NCBI GenBank assembly: GCA_032821775.1
Contig: JAVLRN010000001.1
Location: forward strand, 4,340,001-4,404,000
Source of the DNA: Sanguinoderma infundibulare
Lineage: Eukaryota > Basidiomycota > Agaricomycetes > Polyporales > Polyporaceae
Direction of reading: 5' to 3'
DNA: 64,000 bases
The notes under the pieces: model-generated
What the model saw: the letters and a program-made list of their open reading frames with translations, nothing else
Database searches by the model: none
Told to the model about the DNA's origin: nothing
Part shown: one piece after another, positions 22,711 through 33,952 of the stretch
How positions within the stretch are numbered: position 1 is the first letter of the stretch
Layout of the letters: each line of letters opens with the position of its first letter
Program-made: the position numbers and the translations under genes

Positions 22711-24104
22711 TGCTTGTAGCTTCGAGTCGCCGTCGCCGTTTACAGGAACCCTCCTCCCACCCATCATGATGATAACCGCTCCCGCGACGCTTCATGCGCG
22801 TCCTATGGTCTTCTTCGGTTCTCTTCCGCGTATGGAAGAGCTTAATTGGACGGATTCAGGCAACAGATCGACGTCCACCGTCCGGGGCTCGATCCCACAC
22901 CCGAAGTGACTGGACTCAGAGTGGGGGAAGCGAACGCTTGGCCTGCTGCTGAGTGATGAGAAGCGTGAGCGTGAGCGCGAGCGCGTCGAGGCTTTGAGCT
23001 TAACCCGCGTCTTACGTACCGCGTCGGGAGCGGCAACGTCACCGGCCTAGACTTCAAAGCGAGCAGAAGAAGGGGACGGTGGACCTGTGGGAGCGGTGAC
23101 GAGAGAGCGGGTGCGAACCCTCTCCGCATCGATATTCAACTTCGGCCCTTCGGGGCCAGGCCTTCACGTACGCCTCGCGTCCGAAGCGCGAATCCGCACG
23201 AGCGCTGCCGGAGCCTGTGGGAGCTCATAAGTACAAAAGCAGAACGAGGTTTACGAGAACCTGCATGCAGTACACGCGGTTCGAAAGAACGCAGAACGAG
23301 TTATCAGCTGCGCACCGGCTGGCCTGCGTGCAACCGGGCCTGAACTAAGCCACTTTGGTAGGGCGATGACCCTCTTGGTGGCGTTTGGTCGTCGGAGGCA
23401 AGGCAGGACAAGCGTCCGTTCAGCGTATGTGCGGATTGCAGCCGTGCACAATTGAATACCTATCGAACAGACCTGGAGCCCCATGGCCCGCTGCGGCTTC
23501 TAATGACTCCCAAAGCGGCGCCGGGCCCCAAGACGGCAGACAAGATTGAAGGGCCAATCGCTAGGCATGTACAAGGACTCACCTCGCCGACCGAGGACAC
23601 CCGAAGCAGTTCATCATTCGCCGTTCGGAAACATTCGGCAGAAGACCACAGCGCACGCGACATTTAGATGTCATCACAGCGCCCCCACGAGCCAAGATTC
23701 GGGCCGAGGTTTTGAAGCTTAGAGCAATGAGGAGGTTGAGAAACATGCCACAGTGACATGTATATACACTGTGTTGGAGGACAAGATGTACTAGTACGGG
23801 AGGCTGGCCGCCCCCCAAAAGGACTCGCCCATTTTGCCGAGATCTGATCGATATTCACCTCCTTTCTAAGCGCCCATGTGCCACGGCGAGCAACCACTGC
23901 CGGGCAACTTCAAGGTTCCTGAGAGGCATCATCTACCTCATACGAGTGGAAGAGATTGTTAGACACTGTAAATTATGGATATTTATCTCCATTGACCCGG
24001 CTTGAGGTGAATCCCAGCAGTCAACCCAGCAAAGAATAAAAAATACGTGCAAGCTACACAACAACCTGTGACACACTGACATGTCGAGGCTCTCGACTCT
24101 ACAG
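22711..24104. other. Intergenic, nothing recognised
   Basis: There are no supported genes here, only short random frames on both strands. The last part presumably contains the 3' untranslated region of the secreted protein gene encoded on the minus strand. Confidence 0.55.
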
Positions 24105-25225
24105 TCACAAACCGACAAGCCCCATGATGACGCTCCCCACCATCGTCGCGACCCCTCCGAGCAGAACCCCCGGCACCCGGGTGGGGCCCGACCCTGCATG
24201 GCTGTAACAAACACACCGTCAATTCCGGTCAATCAAACCCCGCATCATAACTGGAAGGAACGCTGAGAAGAGAGTGCTGTACTCACTTCGCCTTCGGCGC
24301 CGCTGTGAACGCGACCCCCGCGAGCGTCGTCTGGAACGCGCCCGACGTCGCCGTCCCGGTCGCGACCGTGAGCACGTCCGAGCCCCCGACCGAGGACACT
24401 ACGACGCGCGGCACGGCGCTCGACCCTGCGTTCAGATGCGAGTTGTGGAGCTATTTCACTTGTTGCGAAAATGGAAGCGACGGACCTTGGATGAAGACAG
24501 AGAGAGCGTTGGTGTTCGAGCCGACCGCCGCGGTCGCTTCGTTCAGGACCATCGCCGCTGAGGGTTCGCGCGGAGTGCGGAGTGAGTCTAAGAACGGAGG
24601 AACCCTTGCGCGCGTGACAACTGAAAGCGACGTAACCTACCTTCAAGGTTCAGCACGTTGGCGGCACCCACTGCGTCAGGGCGTCAGCATATCGCTAGGG
24701 GCGTGCAACAAGAAGACGACGGAGGCGCACCGATGGACGCGACGGCCGAAGGGCTCGCCTGGAGGAACGAGAGCGCTGCGGTGGGGTCGAGCGTCTGTGT
24801 TTGCGTCTGCGTAGGGTCTGCAATCACGCGGTGCGCACATGGTCATTCACGGTAACACGAGGCAAAGGCACTTGGGACGGGCAGGCACGCACTGATGGGG
24901 AAGCCGATGCTGGAGAGCGCGGTCGCGTTCGTCGCGTTCAGGTTCCCGACTGTGGAGGTCCGACGGAGGTCAAGCATGAGAAGCAGGCTCACGACGACAT
25001 TGAGGGGCACTTACAGCCAGGGATTGGGATGGCTTTTCCAAGCAAGGAGGGCGTCGGAGAATAATCGAGCTTAGTTGACTGGCAGTGATCGGGAAATACA
25101 AAGAGCTCACTGTCGTTGCTGCCAGCGCGCTTCGCGAGGTTGACCAGCGGAGAAGCCTGGACGCCGACCGAGAGGAAAGCAAAAGTAAAAGCAGCGACCG
25201 CCTTGAAGTGCATGTTGAATTTCAA
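24105..25225 (-). CDS. Small secreted protein with GPI-like C-terminal tail (paralogue of 48525-49390)
   Basis: Seven small exons join in phase from the ATG at 25225 to the stop at 24105. The N-terminus (MKFNMHFKAVAAFTFAFLSVGVQA) is a clear signal peptide. The mature part is rich in Ala, Thr, Ser and Asn with NAT glycosylation sites (NLNATNAT), a helical middle (DPTAALSFLQASPSAVASI) and a beta-like block RVVVSSVGGSDVLTVATGT. The last about 20 residues are hydrophobic (PGVLLGGVATMVGSVIMG), as in GPI-anchor signals or a membrane tail. The same order of blocks occurs in the gene at 48525, for example VVVVSSIGGSAITLATGT, and several intron positions and phases match, so the two are dispersed paralogues. 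Expected location is the plasma membrane or cell wall. No enzymatic motif is visible. The first intron (25110-24950) is longer than the others and could be split differently. Confidence 0.85.
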
Positions 25226-28200
25226 TACCAGTCAACGCAGCGCCGGGCTGTCAGATAAGAAAGAAGGGGTACGGAAAGAAACTGAAGTGAGAGAATGGGG
25301 AAACGGGGTATGTTGGGAGGATCTGAGGATGGTGGGCTTGGGTGGGCAGGCTTAAAAGTTCTGTACCTCGGCCGGCTTCTGTTTGCCACGGAACATGCGG
25401 CATGACGTGCGCAGGTATTTTTTTACGTGAGGTTGTGAATGGCGCAGTCCCCCGAGATAGCTCGTCACCATAGGATAGGAAATCGCAGTCGAGCGGCGTG
25501 CCCTGACGGATAGATGGATGTGACACTGTATAGGGGCTGCCTTCTTTAAAAGCTGCAGATAGCACATTAGATCGTTTCCGACTGGTTATAAAGGGTTGGT
25601 ACTCACATCTGGGTCGTATCCCAACCTCCTCGCAAGTTGTATGTCGTGCAAAGGGTCCGCAGCACTCCGATTATCTAAATCGCATGTGTGGTGTCGCCAC
25701 AGAAACCGGACAAGCAGCCCCGTCAATTGTCACCGCGCCACCTGGAACCTTGATGATATACATAGCCCATATCGCACAGCGCCAACGCTCATCCAGACCC
25801 AAACACGTTGGTCAATGCGAACGGACAGATGCCAACATCGGAACGCAAGTACGGAGCGTGCTGGCAGCGCTCCGCCCACTCAGATGCAACACATCCTGCT
25901 ACCTATGTACGCACAGCCAAGCCGCCGTCAGCGTAAACTGCATACAACAGATCCCTAGCACTCACAGAACTGACGTCCCCATCTGTCCATCCCATTCCAG
26001 GTACGTGCGTGCCAAGATCCGCTTCCGCTCGTAGAGTGCAAGCCAACCGTCAAGCACCGACGCTAGCGCATCCGGCGGCACGCCGCGCCTGAGGAGGACA
26101 CCGGGGGACGTGAGCACGCAGGGTCGGCAATTCAACAGAGATTCGGCCTTCGAGCGCAATCTGAGCTTGTCTGACCGCCGAACTTGAACCGTGACCGCGT
26201 TTAGGCAGCGTACCTTGTCTGAAGAGTAATGCAGACGTAACCGGCGGACCTCCGACTCGCCCCCCCCGCCCCCCTCCTGCGAATGGCTAGCACTAGCACT
26301 GGCAACTTGCGTCGTGTGGCACATCGATAGCATCCGCCGCGGGTGCTGAAATCGAAAGCTGTGCCCGAGCACTGAATTCGCTGTTCAAGTAAAGTGCGCG
26401 CGGCCGGTGATCTCCAGTGGCGAGCCCGACGGTCGACCCAGGGTCCGGGGACTGCTACGTCCTTAGCACCAGAAGAGACATCGGCGGCGCGGCGAGGAGG
26501 GATCTCACCGAGGACGATCTGCGCGCAACGCGACCCTATGCAAGTACGTCCGCCCGGCCCTGTGTGCGTGCGCACGTTGCCGCGACCCCGCGCCGTCCGA
26601 CAAGCTCTAAACTCTCGAAGCTCGAAGCTCGAAGTCGCGTTCGCAGTCGGGAAGGCGGAAGGGGGAGAAGAGCCTCGCAAGCCGGCCGACGCGGGATGCC
26701 CATGCCCATGCCTCTGCCCGTTTCCAGAAGTCGCTCTGCGAAACCACGACGTCTGCCAGTGGCCGGTGCAACTTGTCAGCGCGAAGTGGGAACCGCGGCG
26801 TCAGGAGCAGAAACCCGTACGTACGCACGCACGCACGCACGTCCCTCCCCAGGCCTTCCGAATCCACGCACTCCCACACCTCCTCCCCCTCCCGTCATAT
26901 CCGGCCAGAGGTCGGAGCGATGACGTCGAGCGCACATAACCCAGAGGCTGCGATCAAGAACTCGAGATCGAGGCTGAGGCTGAGGCAGAGGCAGAGGCAG
27001 AGCAGCGCGAGCCGGTCCATCGGAGGGGGCCGCACGTGTACTGTACAGTACGCGATACCGATACCGCAGAACCGCAGAAACCGCAGACGGTTACTCGGGC
27101 AACCGTGCGCACAAGAGATCAGAGAGAGGCCAGCTGACAGACGGGTAGCGCAGCCCTCACAAGCGCGTTCGCCGTTAGAAATCCTGTAATGAACCCAACG
27201 CGAGAGCTTCTGAATCCCATCGCGACCAGGTGACCGGCAGACGCGAGATGCGAGCCTCTCGAGGCCCCGGAGCTGCTACGATACGCCCGGCTGCGCATGC
27301 CCGTGCAGCGTGCGGCGTGGGAGGGTTGGGTTGCACTGATGCTCCTCCGAGTCCGACACACAGAAATTCAAAAGGCAAGTCCGAGTCTAGATCTGCAGCA
27401 GCCCAATCGGGGGCTCCGGGACCAATGACACGCACATCGCGGTGCGGTGCGGCGCGGACGCAATTGTGCCTTAAGTTTGCAGCTGGGCCGGAATGGCGGC
27501 CTACGTACATATGGTCGAGGCACGCACCGTACAGCGTGCACGGGGTGCCGCACAGACTCCTCCAAGACAGTGCAGGACAGTGCCCGAGATCCCACCGTGC
27601 CACGGGTCCGCTCTGATCCTACTTCGCGCACAGATCCTCGGGCTCCCGAAGGACGGGGCTTCGAGCTTCGCATGCCGTAACGGCATGCCATATGCCACCT
27701 CCTAAACCGGGACCACACACTGGTCAGCCGGCAAACGAACTGATAAGTCAACTTCAATGCACGCAGCACGATGGCTGTAAAACGGGGAATCGCGCACGGT
27801 GCGATAAACCATTGCTAGAACGAACACGACGCAGCAGCGCACAACGCATAACGTACACGCAAGCAAGCAAGCTCGAGCAAGCGACAGGTAGAGCAACTAG
27901 TAACGAGCGACGCCAACGAGTGATCTCAATGAGAGCCGGTGCTTCGCGCACCGCACCTAAACGAGCGACTTCTCCTGATCTTCTTCTCCTTCTCCCCCCA
28001 CCTCGCACTCCTCCACGCCCCTACCAACACGACACAGACGACGCGCGCCACTCGCCCGACAACTCCACCATGGCGACGATGGCGACACATCCTCCTCCCA
28101 CTCCTCGCGATTACGATCCCAGGACGCCGGGATACGGTGATGCATAGTGTATGTAGTATTACGCGCGTACGCGGGATGAGAGGGGAAGGGTCAGCAAGGC

Positions 28201-28937
28201 GGGGCATAGCGTAGAAGGGCAGTTGGATACGACAGCAGAACGAAGGGGACCAAGCGTGCGACCGTGCGGCGTGCGTGCGAGAGCGAATGGGGGCGAGGAC
28301 CGGTGGGGGCTATGTCCACGACGGCGTCCGGCCGACGGCTGGGAATTTTGGAAGCGAGGAAGGGAGGTTGTTGCTTGATGCGAGCGGAGGAAACGGCGCA
28401 GACGATTACGGAGAGCGAATAGAACGACGGGCTACGACGGGGCGAGGGAAAAGCAGGAGCGCACGATGAGCAGGAAAGCGCAGGACGGGAGGCGAGGCGT
28501 GATTGGGGGTCCGAGTCGGGATACGTGGTGGGGATCTTCTATTAGTCGTTCCGATGTACGAGAGTAGGTCTTGTTAAGCAATGATGCGTTCCGAATCGAT
28601 GAGATGCGTGTCTTGTGACGGAACACCGGAGCCTGTCAAACGAAAACAGAAAAGAGGAAGAAGGCCTAAACAAGATATTTGCAGGAGAATAGCTTAAGGT
28701 CTAATCAAGAAGCAGGAAGCATGTCCAATGGGGATGCAGCAGGAAAGCGAAGGTCATGAGTTGGTCGTCATGTTGCGGAGGCGTCATGTACGGATGCGAT
28801 GATACATGGAGAGAGCACAGGTGAGTTGATGAACGTCCGTTCAGGGAAAACCGAGTACAACGGGGGAAGCGACGTGTGACGAGAGATTAAGCGCATAAAG
28901 CACGAATGAAATAAACTGGATATCCTAAATGGGAGAG
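25226..28937. other. Long gene-poor interval with simple repeats
   Basis: About 3.7 kb in which no protein family was recognised on either strand. It contains simple-sequence tracts, for example ACGC repeats at about 26820-26845 and GAGGCT/GAGGCA repeats at about 26970-27000, and a 12-bp palindrome around 27040. Open frames are short, Arg/Ser/Pro-rich and typical of GC-rich non-coding DNA. Confidence 0.55.
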
Positions 28938-30492
28938 TCAGATGTCAGTCGTGGGGGATTTCATCATAGCGCGTGAGGCCATGTAGAGGATGTTGTCGAA
29001 TGACCGCGTGCGGGGATACGACGCTGACGGCACAGGGTCGCCGCGCTGCAATCGGACAACGTGTCGCGGTTAGAGATGCGCTCGCAGACAAGATAGAAGC
29101 CAGATACGTACAGTCATGAGCCGGAACGCCGGAATGTCATTCGTCTGCCTAAGCTCGATGCCTTTGACAGCGCATGCGATCCTGAGGGTGGCCAACTGGG
29201 GGTGGTGTTCTCCGCCGTGCCAGACCTGCATCGTCACGACCCGGAGATCGTGACTCTTCTTGATGGCCTGGATGACATGCTGCAAGGGAGTGTCCGCACC
29301 TACGCCGAACGCGAGGTGCTGGATGCCGTGAGGCAAGTCCCTGTACAGCATAGGAGCCGCCCAGGCACTCTCAATCTTGAGTTCCCGCAGCTCGGTGCAC
29401 CTCTGGACCGCTGCGGCGCCCTCGTGCGTGCCACATGCAGGGAGGGACAAGGACTCAAGCGTGGAACCGTGCTCGGAGGTCAAGACGTCGAGCATATCTC
29501 GCGTCGGCTCGCGGGCAAAGTCGACGACGCGGAGGGACTCGGTCGAGTTGTGCAGCAGCCAGCGCATGAACTCGACGGAAGGCTCGACCTGGAAGTTGGT
29601 GTGGAGCTCGCGCAGGGCGCATGGGAAAGGAGCGACGGATTCGCTGGGCAGACTGGGAGCAGTGCCGCTGATATCGAGCGCGGTGAGGGATGGCCAGACG
29701 TCGAGAAGCTGGAGGAGGGAATCGCTGTTGTCGGACCAGTTGCTGAACTGGAGCGCCGTGATCTGGGGACCAGCCCGGAGGATTGCGAGCGTGGTATCGT
29801 CAAAGGAGGGGGCAGAGCGCTTCATGCGGGACGCATCCGGAGAGCCAATGATATCGAGTCCAGGCGCACCTTCCCCGTAGAGTGCAACGCCGAGCTCATA
29901 GAGGTTGGGACAGAGGGAAACGGCGCGTGCGAAGGACCTGTGGGAAAGGCGGTAGGGCTGGTTCTCGTCGAGCTGGACCTTCATGCGAACGACAGCGTCA
30001 CCGAGCATCCGGCCGCGTAGGGTCGCACGATCTACGGCCTGCTGGAATGCGATGTATGCGGTTTGGGTGGAGAGGGTGACGTGACGGAAGAGGAGCTTCT
30101 GGGCAACGAAAGACCAGTCCTTGCACACGAGTGCGGCGTTCTTGAGCAACGCGTTATAGGAGGGGACATCTTGGTTTTCATAGGCGGCCTCGAGGATGGT
30201 CATGACGATTTCCATCGGGATGGGGGTAGATGGGGGCTTTGGTTGGCGGATGAGGGGCTTCTTGGGGGCGTAAAGAGTCGTGAGGTCAACCTCGACATCG
30301 TGCTGGGTGGAGGCCTACATATGCAGAGGTGAGCACAAACCGATAGGTAAAATGACTGACGCAATACAAAAGCCGAGGGCGGGTGTCATCCCATGCACCA
30401 TTCTCCCCGGAAGACCTGCCAAAGGAAGAGGAAGAACGAGGTTGAAGACGTACCCGAGTGAAAGGCCAAGAGATGAACCCAAGGTAGCCCAT
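28938..30492 (-). CDS. F-box protein with leucine-rich C-terminal region
   Basis: This is a probable substrate-recognition subunit of an SCF ubiquitin ligase. Exons on the minus strand are 30492-30454 (MGYLGFISWPFTR, start least certain), 30314-29112 and 29045-28938. The F-box is divided over PIPMEIVMTILEAAYEN and LVCKDWSFVAQKLLF, matching the L-P-x-E-I ... C-K-x-W pattern that binds Skp1. The following about 300 residues have leucine-rich spacing (for example LTALDISG, LRELHTNF, LESLSLP, LRELKIES), as in basidiomycete F-box/LRR proteins. The 3' intron (29111-29046) removes an early stop and adds about 35 residues ending at 28938; without it the frame would stop at 29070. The first intron of 139 nt is longer than usual here. 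The target is unknown. Confidence 0.85.
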
Positions 30493-30595
30493 GGCTTGCA
30501 GACCTGCGATGACGACCTGGAGGACTGCGGGAGGACGTTGGGATGTCGGGGACTCTGACGGGAGGGGTCGTAAAAGTCGTGAAGGAAGGGGGCGC

Positions 30596-30605
30596 GTATA
30601 TATAC
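30596..30605 (-). promoter_or_regulatory. TATA box of the F-box gene
   Basis: The palindrome gtatatatac lies 104 nt upstream of the proposed ATG at 30492. Both the position and the sequence fit a TATA box and support that start. Confidence 0.5.
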
Positions 30606-33600
30606 GGGGACGCCATGGGATTTATACTGGCAGGAGGCAAGGAGCGCGAGCCGCTTTGCCAGCGCTTTCCCCTGCCCGTCACCGGCGTCTCCTCGGCCTC
30701 TTCCAGCCAATCGTGCCGCGGATCTCGCCTCCAAGCGCCCCTTCCAAATCCGGTTCTCCGAGTCGCCGATGCCGGCAAGCACCGGACGCCCCCGCCAAAG
30801 TCTAAAAATTAAATGGCTGCCGTCTATCCAGCACTTGAGGCTCCCGCTGCGAACGACGACGACGATGGATCATCCTGTAGAGTGCTGTGCTTTCCTGTGT
30901 GCGTCCAGCTCGTCTCTCGTTCTCCCCAGCCCCAGTCTATTCCAAATGGCAATTCGTATTTCCCCCGACGTCATGTCATCGCCTCTCCAGATGAACAAAA
31001 AGCCACGTCCGCGCCAAACGGTCCGCGTCCCTGCGCAGGCGGGTGGGTGGGACTCTCCAGATCCGATCACGTAGAAAGCGAGTCATGCACCCGCACCCGC
31101 ACCCAACGCCTTTTTGTCCACCGCATCGAGAGCGCATCTCGCGCGTCGCGTCGCGTCCATCGATTCCTGATCCATTCCCGAACAAGGTAGAAAAAGACAA
31201 TAAACCTGAACCATCCCTTGAACCTTCCGACGTCCTGCGCAATCACGAGCTCTCCCCCACCCAGTCCCAGAACAGTTAACCCCTCCTGACTCGCTCCGTT
31301 TCTATCCACGGACGACGACGCTCCCATTCCACCGTCTTCCCGGACCGCGTTATTAATTGTCTTCTTCGCCGCAGCCCAGCAACCGCGCTCCCTCCGCCAA
31401 GGTTCGACTCGGACTCGGGACTCGGACTCGGGACACGGGAGTCCCTGACTAGCCCTGACCGCGCACACGCGCATCCAAGCTACACCCTGGCGACCGCCAC
31501 GCTCGCCGCCGCGGCGCGTACTATCCCCGGATCCGGATCCGTGGCGGCTCGCGCTGCCACATTCAATCCATCTGCCCCGCCGCCCAGCATTTGCAACATT
31601 GAACATTGAATCCGATCCACCCTGCAGTCTTGCAATTCCCGATGTGTGGCCACCATCACCATTTCAACACGCAACCCATCTTGCCAACGCCCATCGACAT
31701 CAGGCCGAGGGAAAGACCCTGCGTTTCAGCTTATTGCAATTTTCGCACATCCATTTGGGCCGACGATCCCCACCCTTGGGCTCATGAGAATGCCTCAGAC
31801 ACGCTCGCTGGGACCGCAGAGGACCGCAGCGGGCGCCCCGCCCTCGTGCAGTCCTGGCCCCCCGACGCCGCCGGTCGACAGGTCTCGAGGCTGCAGCCAG
31901 GGCGGGCGCGGTCTCCGTCTTCCGAGCACATTGCGACGCTCCGCCTAATCCCCATCAACCCTTACCCGTTCCACTCCTGACTCAACCCTGACGTCCCCCC
32001 AAGAAGCATGGCAGCGATTGAATGGCCTCCGCCGCCGGGCCCAAGCCCAAGCCTGAGGCGGTGAACCTTGCGTACATGCGCCGTCCTTTACGCGCAGAAC
32101 ACGACGAAGACACACACACCGTATGTACAGGGCGTCCCGGCGGTATTAGGGCGACTCGGGACCCAAAACTCAAAACGCCTGCCAGGCGTGTCTGACTCTC
32201 TGCCGACGCGCGTGCGTGCGTGTACGTGTACGTGTACGTCCCTCGCCGACGTTCATGTACAACTCAATAGCTGACACTCGTCGGCCGCCCCACGTGGCGC
32301 CTACCCCCGGTCGCTGCAGCCTCCAGTGGCCTGTCAGGCCGGCTCTTACACAGTCATAGTTGCACCACTTCGGCAGGCACCTCGCGTGCATTGCACCACA
32401 CGAATCGCGCCGCCGGATTTTTAAATAGCATCATCATACGTGACAATGAGATGAACAGACGGACGTAAGCACTCGCCGTACGTTCCTCGCACCATTCGTA
32501 CGTTTGTATATCACACTCGCACCCCAGCCTCCTGAATTTGTCGTCCACTTCCCTCGCTCGCTCAATCGCTTCCGTCGCGACCCCGCACACACACCTCTCG
32601 GATTCTTTTCGGACGACGACGACGACTGGCGCAAGCTTGGCTCCGGCATCTATCGTACGTGCCGCCCAGACTCGGAGACAGCGCCGTCGTACATCTGGCA
32701 TAAAATTACGCCAATAACGCGCACAGATGCACGCTTCGACCTCTTTCGGGCCTCGGTGTCTTAGGCCTACACACACCCCCGGGAACGCGCGCGACGGGAC
32801 ACGGGACAGATCGTGATTACCGTTACGGCCCTGTGCGCAAGTACGTCGTCCCCTTCGACGATTCCGAATATGGATGAAGCGCACGGACGAGTACCTTTAT
32901 TTAGGAACCGTCTTCGCGCATATAGTGTGGACCGCGCGCGGGGATGGCCGCCCCGGCATGCCGGATGTGGTCTGTAGGCAGACGTCGGCGTAAGGATATG
33001 AAAGGCGACGTCGGCGACCTATTGCTTCCCAGTCCAGCTTCGTGTAAGCCACCATGCATAATCATCACTCGATTTTGGGTGCGCACCGAGAAACGCCAGG
33101 GAGGAGCCCCAGCCCCAGGCATGAACGTTGAACGACGGCGTTGCGGCGCCCGAGGAGTGCGCGCAAGTACTGAACTCCTCGGAAGTCCAGGTCGAAGGCG
33201 TCGCACAGCATACCTCCGAAGGCAGGCAGGCCCCTGGCTCGGAACCCCGCGCGGGCGCGCGGTGAGAGCAGCACTCAGAAGCTGCATGGCAAGAGAAACT
33301 GAACACCACCCGGGGCGCTGGCCACAACTGCGTCCCCGTCGGCCATCGAAGCCAGCAGGGGGCTTCCAGGGTGCTTCGCAGAACGCTCAGCTCGCTGGCC
33401 AAGCCACTTAGCCTGCCGCGCACTGCGGAGCCGCTGTGGCCTAACTTCCAAGCCCACGCCGACCTCGGTCCTCGGCCATTGGCACAATGTGCCCGCTATG
33501 GGAAACCGAGCTGCCCCGTCCAAACGTCCACAGCGCACAATCAGCCCGCACACGTACGTATACGCCCGTACCAATGATCACAGACTGCGGGGCGTGGTGG

Positions 33601-33952
33601 AGGGAATCCGAATCAGCATTATGACGATGGACCACACTCGACGGGCGGAATGGAAGTTACGGAAACGCTCTACTCACCGAAACGCCAGCCCCGGTCTTCC
33701 AGAACGCAGGCACCACGTCCTTCCGAGACTCCATCCATCCTCGCGCCCTCCACAGCTCGCACGCAGGCCTCCGATCTCCACATAACGCACCGCCGCGGCA
33801 GCAGCCTTGATCGATATTCGTACATGTGCAGTCTTCCGAACCGCTCCTCGCTTCCCCCAACTCCGAACGACCCCGCCCGTCACGGCCCTTCAAGCGAAAC
33901 GCTGCCTTCCCGCCTCCCGTCTTCGTCCTTGTTCTTCCGCATCGCGCCAAAC
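30606..33952. other. Long gene-poor interval
   Basis: About 3.3 kb between the F-box promoter and the 3' end of the malic enzyme gene. Only short GC-rich frames are seen. The longest on the minus strand (32354-32884) contains no recognised motif, and CpG-rich tracts plus GTGCGT/GTACGT repeats near 32210-32245 suggest non-coding DNA. Confidence 0.5.

Noticed and set aside
26815..26850. ACGC and GTACGTAC repeats considered as a regulatory array
   Set aside because: They are simple-sequence repeats without spacing or partner gene; ordinary microsatellite.
29202..30020. 272-codon plus-strand frame opposite the F-box gene
   Set aside because: The minus strand carries the F-box and leucine-rich pattern; this is its mirror.
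32354..32884. 177-codon minus-strand frame
   Set aside because: No motif, partner exons or promoter; within a CpG-rich non-coding interval.
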